A stretch of DNA of 64,000 bases from Macrostomum hystrix (Eukaryota; Platyhelminthes; Macrostomidae): NCBI GenBank assembly GCA_950097015.1, contig CATNEN010000038.1, forward strand, positions 27,069,001-27,133,000, written 5' to 3'. Below, in pieces: positions 50,501 through 60,086 of the stretch. Every line of letters starts with the position of its first letter. Positions within the stretch are counted from its first letter, which is position 1. Made by a program: the position numbers and the translations under genes. Below the pieces are notes generated by a model that made no database searches, was not told where the DNA came from, and worked only from the letters and a program-made list of their open reading frames with translations.

Positions 50501-53500
50501 CACCTGTGCGCACTTGTTTAGCAAAACTTTGATCATCTGATCCGATCGTTCCATCTTAACTGCTCGAACTAGTTTTAGACCGATCGGTGGTAGCAGTTGC
50601 TGGGCTCTGCTCGGCGTCTTGCCGCTGCCCGTAGCTCCGCCAGCACCGCTGCCCGAGCTGGGGACTACCTTGAAGGGAGACTTGCCCTGAGGGTTCAAGT
50701 TAGTGGCGGCTTCAATATAGCAAGTAAGCAACTTAAATAGAAGCTAATCGAATAGATTAAAGAAAAGACTTAGTTATTCATGATTGCCTGAACAACTGGA
50801 AGAAGGGATCGAAGCTTATAACAATGGCCTGAACAACTGGAAGAAGGTCTGAAAGCTTTTAACAATGGCCTGAACAACTGGAAGAAGGGATCGAAGCTTA
50901 TAACAATGGCCTGAACAACTGGAAGAAGGGATTGAAGCTTATAACAATGGCCTAAACAACAAGGTCTGAAAGCTAATAACAATGTCTTGAACAACTGGGA
51001 GGTCTTAAAGCTTAGTACAAAATGGCCTGAACAACTGAAATTTACCTTCAAGTCAAACAGTGTCATCTGCTTGAGCTTTTTTCCACCAGCTGGCGACAAT
51101 CCGCTGCCGCCGTCTTTGCGCTTCTTAGTCGAGCCTCCGGTTGCAGTTGCAGCGTCGCCGTTAGCCGCGGCAGCTGCAGTTGTAGGTGCGGCACTAGACT
51201 TTTTCGTTACTGGCAGGCCGTCGAGTTTTCTCATGGCGTCAATCTCAGATTCGACACTGTTTAGCATCACCTGGTGCTTATCCAATACTAGATCGGCAAT
51301 TTTTGGTCTGAGGCGATACTTCTTCACTAAATCTTCGTCAACAATCCAGGGCCCAGTGTTGTTCGCGCCGTAGCGAAGAGCGCTGGCTCGAATGAATAGG
51401 CGAATATTATCCTTGGATGGCATGCGTGTCTCCCGGCTAAAGTAACATTTCGTAGGGGCGATACCGTGGAATTGCAGAATGATACGATTCTAGCGATAAC
51501 TACTCAGAGTAGTGTAATTGGAGACACTTGTGAATTTAAATCACTTACACAATCTCGGTGGCCGGAACGCGAGAAATAACTTGGTCACCGTCCTCTAATT
51601 GAATAGCATAGGTGTAGGGTAGCTGGAAAGAGTGTAAAATAGTGACTCATAAATTCAACTATTCATTGGTTTAAAATAGTACGACAATTGTGGCAGGCCA
51701 TACTTGTCTACAATCTTAAAATCTTGGAGAATGGCTTTCCTGAAGCTAGGATATGAGAGAATTAATAATTTGAAAGGCAGCTTGACACATCTGAGGGTCT
51801 AGAAGGATGCCTGACCCAATCTGAGGATCTGGAAGGGACCCTGACCTAATCTGAGGATCTGTGAGGGTGCCTGACCCAATCTGAGGATCTGTGAGGGTGC
51901 CTGACCCAATCTGAGGATCTGTGAGGGTGCCTGACCCAATCTGAGGATCTGTGAGGGTGCCTGACCTAATCTGAGGATCTGGGAGGGTTCCTGACCCAAT
52001 CTGAGGATCTGTGAGGGTGCCTGACCCAATCTGAGGATCTGTGAGGGTGCCTGACCTAATCTGAGGATCTGGGAGGGTTCCTGACCCAATCTGAGGATCT
52101 GTGAGGGTGCCTGACCCAATCTGAGGATCTGGGAGGATGCCTGACCTAATCTGAGGATCTGGGAGGGTGCCTGACCCAATCTGAGGATCTGGGAGGGTGC
52201 CTGACCCAATCTGAGGATCTGGGAGGATGCCTGACCTAATCTGAGGATCTGGGAGGGTGCCTGACCCAATCTGAGGATCTGGGAGGGTGCCTGACCCAAT
52301 CTGAGGATCTGGGAGGGTGCCTGACCCAATCTGAGGATCTGTGAGGGTGCCTGATTACTCTGAGAATCTGGTAAGTTGTCAGCACTAACTTTAAAAGATA
52401 TCAATAAATTGGAACCTCACCAGAGCAACCTTATGCGATGGCGACTTATTTTTGTTCTCTTTATCTTGGCCGGGCGACTCAGACTTTTTATCAGCTGGAG
52501 TTGTCGCAGTCGAGCTTGCAGAGTCTCCGGCCGTGGCGGCAGCCATCGACTCTGAAGCTGCAGCGGGAGCATCATCGACCTTTTTCGGCGATGATGACGC
52601 AGAAGCGGACACAGCAGCAGCAGCAGCGTTATTGTGACTGCTACCGTTAGAAGCGGTAGAATCTGCCGCAGCAGAAGAAGACGATCCAGCAGCTGCTGAG
52701 GTGGCCTGCTGAGGTAGAGGCACTTCGTCTTTGCGATAGATGGTGCCCTTAACGCTAGATTTATAAGGTAGCGAGTGAAAAAGACAAATAGATAAGTTGG
52801 TTGCGATTGATTTAATATTTAATAGATTTAGACATAGTGGCATACTCACACTTTATCGCGAACTTTATTCCTCAGATAGACTGGCTCGTCAACGTAGTAT
52901 TCCTGGTGCAATTTACGGTAGACTCTATTAACCGCGTTGTCAATGTTGTCAGTGCCTGGAAAATTGTTATTAAATTAATAGTATTGAATTATTATTTAGT
53001 CTAGATAAGGCCCTTTAAACCGATATCTGACACACGTTGCAAACAACCTTGAACACCACCTCGCTGAAACTCTTAAAAGCAACCTTGCTGAAGACACCTT
53101 TGAAGGCCATCCTTCTGACACTCTTCAAGGCCATCATGCTGACACTGTTCAAAAGGCCATCATGCTGACACTCTTCAAGGCCATCATGCTGACACTCTTC
53201 AAGGCCATCATGCTGACACTCTTCAAAAGGCCATCATGCTGACACTCTTCAAGGCCATCATGCTGACACTCTTCAAAAGGCCATCATGCTGACACTCTTC
53301 AAGGCCATCATGCTGACACTCTTCAAGGCCATCATGCTGACACTCTTCAAAAGGCCATCATGCTGACACTCTTCAAAAGGCCATCATGCTGACACTGTTC
53401 AAAAGGCCATCATGCTGACACTGTTCAAAAGGCCATCATGCTGACACTGTTCAAAAGGCCATCATGCTGACACTGTTCAAAAGGCCATCATGCTGACACT

Positions 53501-54024
53501 GTTCAAAAGGCCATCATGCTGACACTCTTCAAGGCCATCATGCTGATACTCTTCAAGGCCACTTAGCTTCCATCCTCCATGACGTCATGAGCCTTTCACC
53601 CCTTAAAGTGACATTTAAATCAAACCTAAAATTCCTCCCTAGAATATATTTTACAGTATAAAAACTCACTGTGATGCACTATTTCTAGGGCTGCTTGAAC
53701 GTAGAATTTTGGAAATAATTTCTTAAGCAACCGTTGACAGGATTTCTCAGATTTGACAGCCTCCTTGTAACTGAGGCTATTGCGACCTGTGCAACGACAT
53801 GTCCAGATGTGCTCTCCATAGATTCTTTTCTTTCGCTCAAATTCACCAGCGCTGCTGCAAATTTCCTGAGTTAATTCTACCACAAATTCGTGCTGCTGCT
53901 GCTGCTGCTGCTTGTTGGGCGAATCAGGAATAGGAGCTGTACTGCTCTGCGCTGTGCTAGGCCGCTTTCGTTCCTTCTTCACTTGTTGATTAAGCACATG
54001 AGGCCGCGTGCCCAGTAGCGGCAT
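41551..54024 (-). CDS. BAZ1: BAZ1-family (ACF1/WSTF) chromatin remodeller subunit, 12 exons
   Basis: This is the large non-catalytic partner of ISWI ATPases, working in nucleosome spacing. Exons are 54024-53670, 52955-52850, 52754-52421, 51622-51549, 51436-51046, 50686-50339, 50074-49603, 49219-48612, 48229-47940, 45847-45358, 43613-42741 and 42564-41551, totalling 5355 nt (1784 aa) with all phases agreeing. Domains in order are a WAC domain around 45-150 (IWTCRCTG), a conserved MPSKDNIRLFIRASALR segment and KQMTLFD (both as in WSTF), DDT about 570-690, WHIM1 about 795-825 (LSIEDKLSVLEQLTEKLL), WHIM2 about 945 (KPLGRDRGHARYWHL), WHIM3 near 1045 (LLPTGVRESALKREL), PHD1 1214-1258, PHD2 1321-1366, and a C-terminal bromodomain about 1674-1768 with DYYQIVTKP and an Asn in TEYNP. 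Both PHD fingers keep the C4HC3 ligands. A 15-Gly run and long acidic tracts lie between them and the bromodomain. Human BAZ1A/B have one PHD; fly Acf1 has two. A candidate poly(A) signal is AATAAA at 41184-41179. Every intron above 300 bp holds a minisatellite. Confidence 0.93.
44370..44965 (-). repeat. About 60-bp minisatellite in BAZ1 intron 10
   Basis: About 10 half-units of GGATTCTTTGGGTGATTCCT then CGGCGGTTTCTGAGCATGG and ATCTTCCGAGCT, alternating with a GCGCACGGAATCTC form. Confidence 0.9.
45185..45300 (+). mobile_element. SINE family 1-like fragment in BAZ1 intron 10
   Basis: Contains GTGTGCTCAGGAGTCAGCGA, shared with the 23.1-kb copy, then a B-box-like AGAGTTCGATTCTCGGC. Confidence 0.45.
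45895..47850 (-). repeat. 23-bp minisatellite in BAZ1 intron 9
   Basis: About 85 units of GAGATCTAGGAATAGGGATC then AAT. Variants come in blocks (AACAGGTTCAATAA; AACTGAGG). The sense strand reads GATCCCTATTCCTAG/ATC, which resembles a 3' splice site. It fills nearly all of the 2.1-kb intron. Confidence 0.95.
48262..48602 (-). repeat. 20-bp minisatellite in BAZ1 intron 8
   Basis: About 17 units of GGCTACAGACACTAAAGACA. It begins 10-15 bp after the exon 8 donor. Confidence 0.94.
49400..49548 (-). repeat. About 20-bp short array in BAZ1 intron 7
   Basis: Units of AACCTGAACCCAAAACCCT with variants AACCAGAACCC. Confidence 0.85.
50775..51035 (-). repeat. About 41-bp minisatellite in BAZ1 intron 5
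   Basis: Units of GGCCTGAACAACTGGAAGAA then GGGATCGAAGCTTATAACAAT. It reaches to within about 15 bp of the exon 5 donor. Confidence 0.88.
51790..52365 (-). repeat. 30-bp minisatellite in BAZ1 intron 3
   Basis: About 19 units of GAGGATCTGTGAGGGTGCCT then GACCCAATCT. Open for 201 codons on the minus strand only because 30 is a multiple of 3. Confidence 0.94.
53090..53565 (-). repeat. 24/27-bp minisatellite in BAZ1 intron 1
   Basis: About 19 units of CATGCTGACACTCTTCAAGG then CCAT, with a longer form containing CTGTTCAAAAGG. Confidence 0.93.
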
Positions 54025-54470
54025 GGCTGAGATGCTCGAAATATAACTTTATATCAATGGCAATGTTTGTATCACCTGTTCGCTTTACTAGTGGATTATC
54101 TATTTACAGATGTCAATCTTGAAGCCTTTTAGCTAAAATATAAAGGAATGGTATATGGCTTTGAACGGCTTGGAAATAGAGTTATTTATGAGGCAAAACC
54201 ATACTTAGCTACTGTATGTGCTTACTTCAACAGTAGCTCAAAAGTGTATAATAATTAAGTAGTCAGTGTAAAAACTATTTCAATTGGAAAAAGTTAAAAA
54301 ACACATGAATTTTAGATTACATAATCTGATCAGTTAGTTTACTTTACTGAATTTCATGCATGTTTTTCTAAGCAGTTAAAAGCTTAATTAATGTTTTTAC
54401 AAAGCAAATTGAAGCCTAGAATAATAATATTACTTGATATAGGCTTTAAGTAGTTTGTATTATTATTTCA
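54025..54470. other. 5' flank of the BAZ1-family gene
   Basis: AT-rich; presumably holds the promoter, but no clear TATA box was identified. Confidence 0.45.
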
Positions 54471-54478
54471 GACAAAAT

Positions 54479-54758
54479 CATACATGCGCAACCTCCCAAA
54501 TCTTAGCCGGCCTTGCGACTTAGTTTTTGCTCTCATTTGCGACTTAGTTCGTTTCATTGCTCTATTTACGACTTAGTTTGCTCTCATTTGCTCTCTTTTT
54601 CTCTCCCCTTTTTACTTTTCTTCACGCCTTCCTTTTTTGTCCCTTGGTCCCCCTTTGATTTTTTTGTGCTTGGTCGATTGGTTTTTGTGACTTACCTTGC
54701 TTGGCCCTTGTTTCACCCGGCCGGTTCGGCCGGGTCGGCCAGGTGTTGCGCATGTATG
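54479..54758. mobile_element. MITE copy 1 with 14-bp inverted ends and an 8-bp target duplication
   Basis: Ends are CATACATGCGCAAC and GTTGCGCATGTATG, perfect inverted repeats. The flanks GACAAAAT (54471-54478) and GACAAAAT (54759-54766) are an exact 8-bp duplication. The body is pyrimidine-rich and non-coding. An 8-bp duplication suggests hAT-type mobilisation. Confidence 0.88.
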
Positions 54759-55104
54759 GACAAAATATTATTAAATTGACTTGAATTTCATTTTTTAGAG
54801 GTTGTAAACCTATCTATGTCTGATTGAATGTTTGGTAGTAAATGTCAAATAGTATTAAAAAGTCAATTCTATAAGCTCAGTGCCAGAATGCATAAAAGAC
54901 ACAGATTTATGTTGTTGCAACAGAGTGAAGTGACAATGAAGACTGTAATACAAATGAGAGGTAAATATAAATACAAAACTATAAAGAATTGTAATCAATA
55001 GATCACTTTGATAGTTAGCTAAATTGATGCTTTAGTCATTTTTTCAGCTAAAAGTTGTTTGCTCTGTGAGGCTTACCTAAAAAGAACTTAGTGGCTATTT
55101 ATGG

Positions 55105-55172
55105 GGCACATACCTGCGCAACCTCCCAAATCTTAGCCAGCCGTGCGACTTAGTTTTTGCTCTCATTTGCAT
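55105..55172. mobile_element. 5'-end fragment of the same MITE
   Basis: Begins CATACCTGCGCAACCTCCCA and matches the first about 65 bp of the copies at 54479 and 55291, then stops. Confidence 0.7.
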
Positions 55173-55290
55173 TGTTATCTTTGTTATCTACAATACACAA
55201 ATTTTACATCTGATTTGTCATGCAGAAATGTCATATAAAATCAGGGTGAAAAATTCTAATCACAGAAAGGCAAATTAATTAAGACAGATA

Positions 55291-55530
55291 CATACATGTG
55301 CAACCTCCCAAATCTTAGCTGGTCATGCGACTTAGTTTTTGCTCTATTTATGACTTAGTTTGCTCTCAGTTGCTCTATTTTTCTCCCCTTTTTCCTCTTC
55401 TTCACACCTTCCTTTTTTGTCCCTTGGTCCCCCCTTTGATTTTTTTGCGCTTTGTTGATTGGTTTTTGCGACTTACCTTGCTTGGCCCTCGTTTCACCCG
55501 GCCGGTTTGGCCGAGTGTTGCGCATGTATG
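55291..55530. mobile_element. MITE copy 2
   Basis: Starts CATACATGTGCAAC and ends GTTGCGCATGTATG. Flanks are GACAGATA (55283-55290) and GACAGAGATA after the end, an 8-bp duplication apart from one GA slip. The body is about 85% like copy 1 with internal deletions. Confidence 0.85.
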
Positions 55531-55539
55531 GACAGAGAT

Positions 55540-57079
55540 AGGCCTAACTTTTTGTTTCAGAAAAGTATGAATTTCGGTCTTGTTTAAAAATAAACTATTT
55601 TATAGATTAGCAATAGTTACTAAGCAGGCCTCCGTAACTTTAAAATAATTTTAAAAAATTTGCTAGCTAAATAATCTTTTATAAAAGCTATCACTTTATA
55701 AAGCTTGAGCTTTAGCCTTATTATGGGAAAGTTTCTGGGAAAACCCCCAATTTCATATCCTTAACAGCAAAAGAAAAATCTAACTACATAATGGCTCAAG
55801 ACAATAGGGAAACCGCTGAAGCTTTAGCAAAATACATCATAGGGCCTACAATCATACAAAATACATCTTATTTTTAATACATTTGCTTTCCATTCCCAGC
55901 TCGATATTTGATTCCTACTAGGCCTAAACTTCGCTTTTTATGTTGCTTTTCGTTGTTCATTTAAATGTGTTGTTAAAAAATATATATAAAAAAAATCAGC
56001 ACCCATAGATGGCGTGCGCATTTTAATAATAATAATTATTATTATAAGTATACTTGGAGTCTTAATTATGTTCAAACCTACAATATTCAGATTCAATGGA
56101 AAAGGTAGGGCCTAAGAAAACTAGATTAGAATTAGATAGACCATATTTTGTGTTCAGAACTTTAGAATACTCTTAGTTTGAATAACCCTTGCTAAATTGC
56201 TATTGCCATTTCAATCCCATGCAGGTTTATAAAACTCTATTCACTAGGTCTATCTAGGCCCTATTAAACACTTTTACACTTAGCTGAATGATTAATTTAA
56301 ATGTCAAGAACTATAAGCCTGTTAAGTACAATTGCAAAAGAAATTTTACAATGCAGCTACAAGAAGACTACAAATGTTACAAACTGCCAGACCACCACAA
56401 CCTGTTTTTTCATAGGGCCTAGCCATAGGCATAGGGCCAAGTCATAAAGATCGGCCCAACTATTATAGTATAGGCTTATACTAGGCCTAGGCCCATGTTA
56501 AATCTTAGGCCTATTAGGCCTAACTTATTAAAATACTTTTCGGATATGCCTGATTAAACAGTTAAGAGACAACGTGTATACTAAGTTTTTGATTTTGCTA
56601 AATGAAATTATATTAATGAAAAAAAGACTAGATGCTGTCAATCAATCGATCTCTTAAAAATCGTCACACTTCATCATAGCCATACCGGCCAAATAAGTAA
56701 CCATTCAAACTTGTGATTAACTAAAACAATACATCATAGTAACATATTTTTTTCGTTTTCTTATTGTGGCGAATATGGATTACTATTGATTTATTAGTTA
56801 TTCAGGGGCTACTTATGGGACGCCATTTCACAAATATTGATCCTAATGTAATAAATTAATTGCAAAACGTGATGGCATAGACAAAAAAATCGTCAGAAGA
56901 CTTTAGACCCGCTACGAATTTGCTTAAAGATTAACAGGGGAAAAAGCTTCGAAGAATGACAAAAAATGACGTCTGATAACAAAAAATTCTCATAGAGCAG
57001 AAAGTTTCAGCGGTCGATAATTTTTGTGTATCAACAAAAAGCTAAAAAATTCTGAACAAAATTTTAATATTTGAATATA
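55540..57079. other. Unassigned AT-rich spacer
   Basis: No gene seen on either strand. Confidence 0.55.
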
Positions 57080-57560
57080 TTGTAATGTATAACAAATTTA
57101 TTACGCTTTTACATCAAATTGTACAAGAAAATAAATCTAAATTGCGTCAAATTATCAAATGATAAAATACAAACTGCAAAGATTTTTGATAGCTCAAAAA
57201 CTAGACTTTCAATAGAATTTTTTAAGATTCAACACTTGCATTCTCAGCCGAAAAACGTGATCCATCATGCAGCACTATTCCTCATCGCAGGTCAAGTGCA
57301 CAATATTAGACTCGCTAATATTGACAAAAACCATAAGGGGCGCATTTGATTATTTGCTTCTATGGCTTTGTGCATACTATTTCCTTTAGAATCTGTAGTA
57401 TCCTTGCAAATAACGAACACTGCAGAGGCTCCGTGTAGTAGAGTTATAGTTGAAACGGATGTGCGCCGATAGCAAGCACTCGGCAATAGATTTGCTTGAA
57501 GCGTGTATTTGTAGTAGTCTGGGCTAGCAATAATAGCTGGAGGACCCCAAAGGAGTTTTG
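57080..57560 (-). other. Putative leftward stress-driven short transcription unit
   Basis: The interval from the expected start (about 57560) to just past the minus-strand AATAAA (57102-57097) is about 480 nt. It contains only a small frame from ATG at 57375 (27 aa, MHKAIEANNQMRPL then a hydrophobic end FLSILASLILCT). No chaperone or other known protein is seen. A non-coding RNA or micropeptide are both open. Confidence 0.35.
57097..57102 (-). terminator. Candidate poly(A) signal
   Basis: AATAAA on the minus strand about 485 bp after the leftward TATA box. Confidence 0.35.
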
Positions 57561-57582
57561 GTTATGACTGCGCGTGGAGTTT

Positions 57583-57591
57583 CTATTTATA
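57583..57591 (-). promoter_or_regulatory. TATA box of the leftward heat-shock-type promoter
   Basis: The minus strand reads TATAAATAG, a canonical TATA box. It faces left, about 20-165 bp from the three heat-shock elements to its right. A start site is expected near 57560. The strength rests on its pairing with the HSEs and with a mirror TATA box on the other side. Confidence 0.65.
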
Positions 57592-57610
57592 GGCGGGAGC
57601 GCGAGTGGGG

Positions 57611-57623
57611 GAACTTTCCAGAT
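57611..57623. promoter_or_regulatory. Heat-shock element, three units with one mismatch
   Basis: The sequence GAACTTTCCAGAT fits GAAnnTTCnnGAA with the last base changed. It lies 20 bp from the leftward TATA box, the usual place for a proximal HSF site. Confidence 0.55.
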
Positions 57624-57676
57624 GGATACCATATACAATATACATGGCACGCGCGCACACGAGATCGAAGGGTCGA

Positions 57677-57689
57677 GAAGATTCTGGAA
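57677..57689. promoter_or_regulatory. Heat-shock element, three perfect units
   Basis: The sequence GAAGATTCTGGAA is a perfect GAAnnTTCnnGAA trimer, the minimum site for one HSF trimer. Confidence 0.72.
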
Positions 57690-57724
57690 TAAACAAATGA
57701 ACTCATACATTATAACAAATGAGG

Positions 57725-57747
57725 GAAGTTTCTAGAAACTTCCAGAA
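57725..57747. promoter_or_regulatory. Heat-shock element, five perfect alternating units
   Basis: GAA at 57725, TTC at 57730, GAA at 57735, TTC at 57740 and GAA at 57745 give five uninterrupted nGAAn units at 5-bp spacing with no mismatch. Such a run is very unlikely by chance and is typical of strong HSF-driven promoters. Confidence 0.8.
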
Positions 57748-58078
57748 TAATTGCACGATCGCCATAACAGATTCATGTGAAAAAAATAATGTTAATAGTC
57801 TAATAAGAGTCACAAAACTGATGTTAAAATACAGTGCAAGTGAACGCAGCTCCTATTTATGATAAACTTTGGATAAAAAACTACAAAACCATGCAAGATG
57901 TTTGTCTGAACACTCAGTTACAATATAATCTCTCACAACACGTAAGTATTGAACGCTAAAACTTAACAAAAAAGAAATGAACTAATGAAATGTGTAAGAG
58001 AAAAAAAATGGTTGTGTATTGCAAATACGCACATACATATATACGTGTACTCCGTGTAGGGAATATATAGTTCGGGGT

Positions 58079-58086
58079 TTCTAGAA
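58079..58086. promoter_or_regulatory. Short heat-shock element next to the rightward TATA box
   Basis: TTCTAGAA gives two perfect units, followed by ACGTTCTTC that nearly extends it. It sits 19 bp before the rightward TATA box. Confidence 0.5.
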
Positions 58087-58104
58087 ACGTTCTTCCCCCG
58101 CGCG

Positions 58105-58112
58105 TATAAATA
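58105..58112 (+). promoter_or_regulatory. TATA box of the rightward heat-shock-type promoter
   Basis: TATAAATA within GCGCGTATAAATATACG lies just downstream of the short HSE. A start near 58135 is expected. It is about 515 bp from, and points away from, the leftward TATA box. Confidence 0.65.
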
Positions 58113-58134
58113 TACGACCCCTCCCTTACTCCTA

Positions 58135-58715
58135 TATTGGCCAAGTATTCCTTTTCACGCCTACTTACAAACTTGGCTCTTTGTTCCAGTCAACCAGTAG
58201 TGCCACTGGTACAAGTATAAATCACTTGTGTTTCTGTGTGAATTATTTCCACAACAGAACAGGTTGCAACCAATTTACTCATAGCGAAGAATTGGATCAA
58301 TCAATAATAGCAAACCGACTGTAGTAAATCTGCATACGGCGGAGTCGGGCTGATGCAAGCATTCGACCTCAGTACATATTCAAGAACACAATGCCAACGC
58401 TAGCCAGTTCCAGCTCAGAAAGGTCTGCCTTCTCGCCGAGCCCACGCCCTGGGCGACGTGGCAGCTGTGCCGCATTCTCCATCTGCATCCAGAACCCTGT
58501 CAGATATTTTCATCTATCTTGCGCCCGTGTGTTTTTTCAAGTGTTCGCTCATAAACGGATAGTTTCAAATTTTTATGCGTGCACATATGCGTGTGTTTGC
58601 ATGAGAATGGTGAGTTTAGGCTAACAAATATAATCGAAAGAGCCTGCATGGCTTCTTCACGCGTCGCACGGAGAGGCCCATGCAGTTTTCCTGAATAAAA
58701 CCTTTTCCGCGCTCA
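58135..58715 (+). other. Putative rightward stress-driven short transcription unit
   Basis: The interval from the expected start to just past AATAAA at 58694-58699 is about 580 nt. It holds a 77-codon frame (ATG at 58391, MPTLASSSSERS, ends CVCMRMVSLG) with no family I recognise. A strong donor (ATG then GTGAGT, exon end 58609) could instead splice it onward, perhaps toward the lectin exon at 59.16 kb, but the phase (0) does not match the simplest acceptor there. It may be a leader exon, a short peptide gene or a non-coding RNA. Confidence 0.4.
58694..58699 (+). terminator. Candidate poly(A) signal
   Basis: AATAAA about 585 bp after the rightward TATA box; it would end a short transcript from that promoter. 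Confidence 0.4.
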
Positions 58716-59163
58716 TAATAAGGGAAAATTCTTCTGCATACACTAAGCTTCCACCTTCTACACTACGCTTCAAATTTGCATGTGAGCCGTGTTTTCTATT
58801 TGTTTAAACATTTGACTGTAAATTATCGACTACCTGGAGCCTTGAAAAATATCTCCTTGGCTTCGGATGCAGTTGGTTATTGCAGGCTACAAATATATAT
58901 ACAAATAAATGGAGCCGTTGGAAAGTTAAAACCAAAGCCAGAGCGCTTAAAGAAGCCATAGTGCCGATTCTTCCAAGTCCCCTGCATGCTTATATCCCCA
59001 TGGCTATATCAATCCTGTTACGTAGGTAAGGCGCAAAACGCATCGAACTGCATGCTTCGGCATGGTTTCTGCATTTTTTCTTTTGAATGGGCAATTAAAG
59101 GCCAAAAATAAATCAATTCTTTTACAGGACATCGATTCACTATAAACACCTTTCAGGTTTTCC

Positions 59164-59945
59164 GAGCACTCATCCAGACTGACGTACAAGCGAGTTTTTC
59201 AATGCTTTCTGCTGCTTTGCCTGAGTGCCGCTGCTGCGACCATCTGCGCATCTCCAAAGGCATCATTTACTGAAATCGTTGCTGCTGACTGTGTGAGCGC
59301 CGACTTCACGAAGCTCATGCAGGGCTCATGCGATCCTCTGTCCTGCAGCCTCAAGTGCGCCGACACACCGAAGTGCATGGCCTTCACACTGCCCGGAGGC
59401 GCATGTCTCTGCAAGCTGTTCCTGTTCGATCGGTGCAGCCATCGAGTGCAGTCAGAGGTCAACTGCACCAACAAGGTGACTGTGTATGTGAAATCAGTGG
59501 CCGGTGTGTTGGCGGGTAGCCTGTGTCCACCCGGATACACGTTCGCTCGATTCGGCACCTCCTACAAGGTGTCTGCCTCGCCTGCTCTCAACTGGACCGA
59601 CGCCCTCGCCAAGTGCAGTCAGGAGGTAGGACTGACAAAGTTCGCTGACGCTCTGGACGCCGATGAGTCGTGGCATCTGATGTGGATCAAAAACGTGTCC
59701 CATGCTCCAGTCGTGAGCCTGTTCCTCGGTGGTCACCAGATCTCGGGGTCGGCAAGCATGACGCATGGCTGGATCTGGGAGGCTTGCAACGTGAGCATCA
59801 GCCCTGACGTCTGGGAGCCGGGCAGGCCGAACCATGGACTGCCCAGGGCTGCGCGAGTCTGGCTAGCGCGCACAAGACGGGCGTCGACGATGTTCAATGC
59901 GGATATAGTTTTAAGTATTTATGCGAGTGTCTGAGTGTGTTTTGA
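59164..59945 (+). CDS. Secreted C-type lectin-like protein, terminal exon(s), frameshift near the end
   Basis: An open frame with no ATG of its own begins after a CACCTTTCAG acceptor-like site and encodes a signal-peptide-like core (CFLLLCLSAAAATICAS), then a Cys-rich segment that looks PAN/apple-like (CDPLSCSLKCADTPKC), then a C-type lectin fold from CPPGYTFARFG through DALAKCSQEVG, SLFLGGHQ, GWIWEA and WEPGRPN. After about 59830 the original frame loses the family pattern. The next frame restores it (GCASLASAHKTGVDDVQC, then YLCE) and stops at 59945. So either one base is lost or gained here, or the copy is a pseudogene. The EPN-type calcium motif reads RPN and no WND is seen, so calcium-dependent sugar binding is doubtful. 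The start codon must be in an upstream exon ending in phase 2, which I could not place. An AATAAA lies at 60081. The plus-strand heat-shock-type promoter at about 58.1 kb is the nearest promoter seen. Confidence 0.62.
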
Positions 59946-60080
59946 GTCGTCGAGATGATCAAGCAATAACATTTTCGAATGAATCAGAAGTTCGAGCAAA
60001 CAGCAAAAAAACTAATTTATTTCAAAATTTTATGGCTATCAATAGATAGATATCTAGAAAATATTAAGAAAACAAACTGA

Positions 60081-60086
60081 AATAAA
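60081..60086 (+). terminator. Candidate poly(A) signal of the lectin-like gene
   Basis: AATAAA about 135 bp after the shifted-frame stop at 59945. Confidence 0.4.

Noticed and set aside
30606..54024. Operon made of the same-strand genes
   Set aside because: Gaps between genes are several kilobases and filled with repeats; functions are unrelated and nothing indicates shared transcripts.
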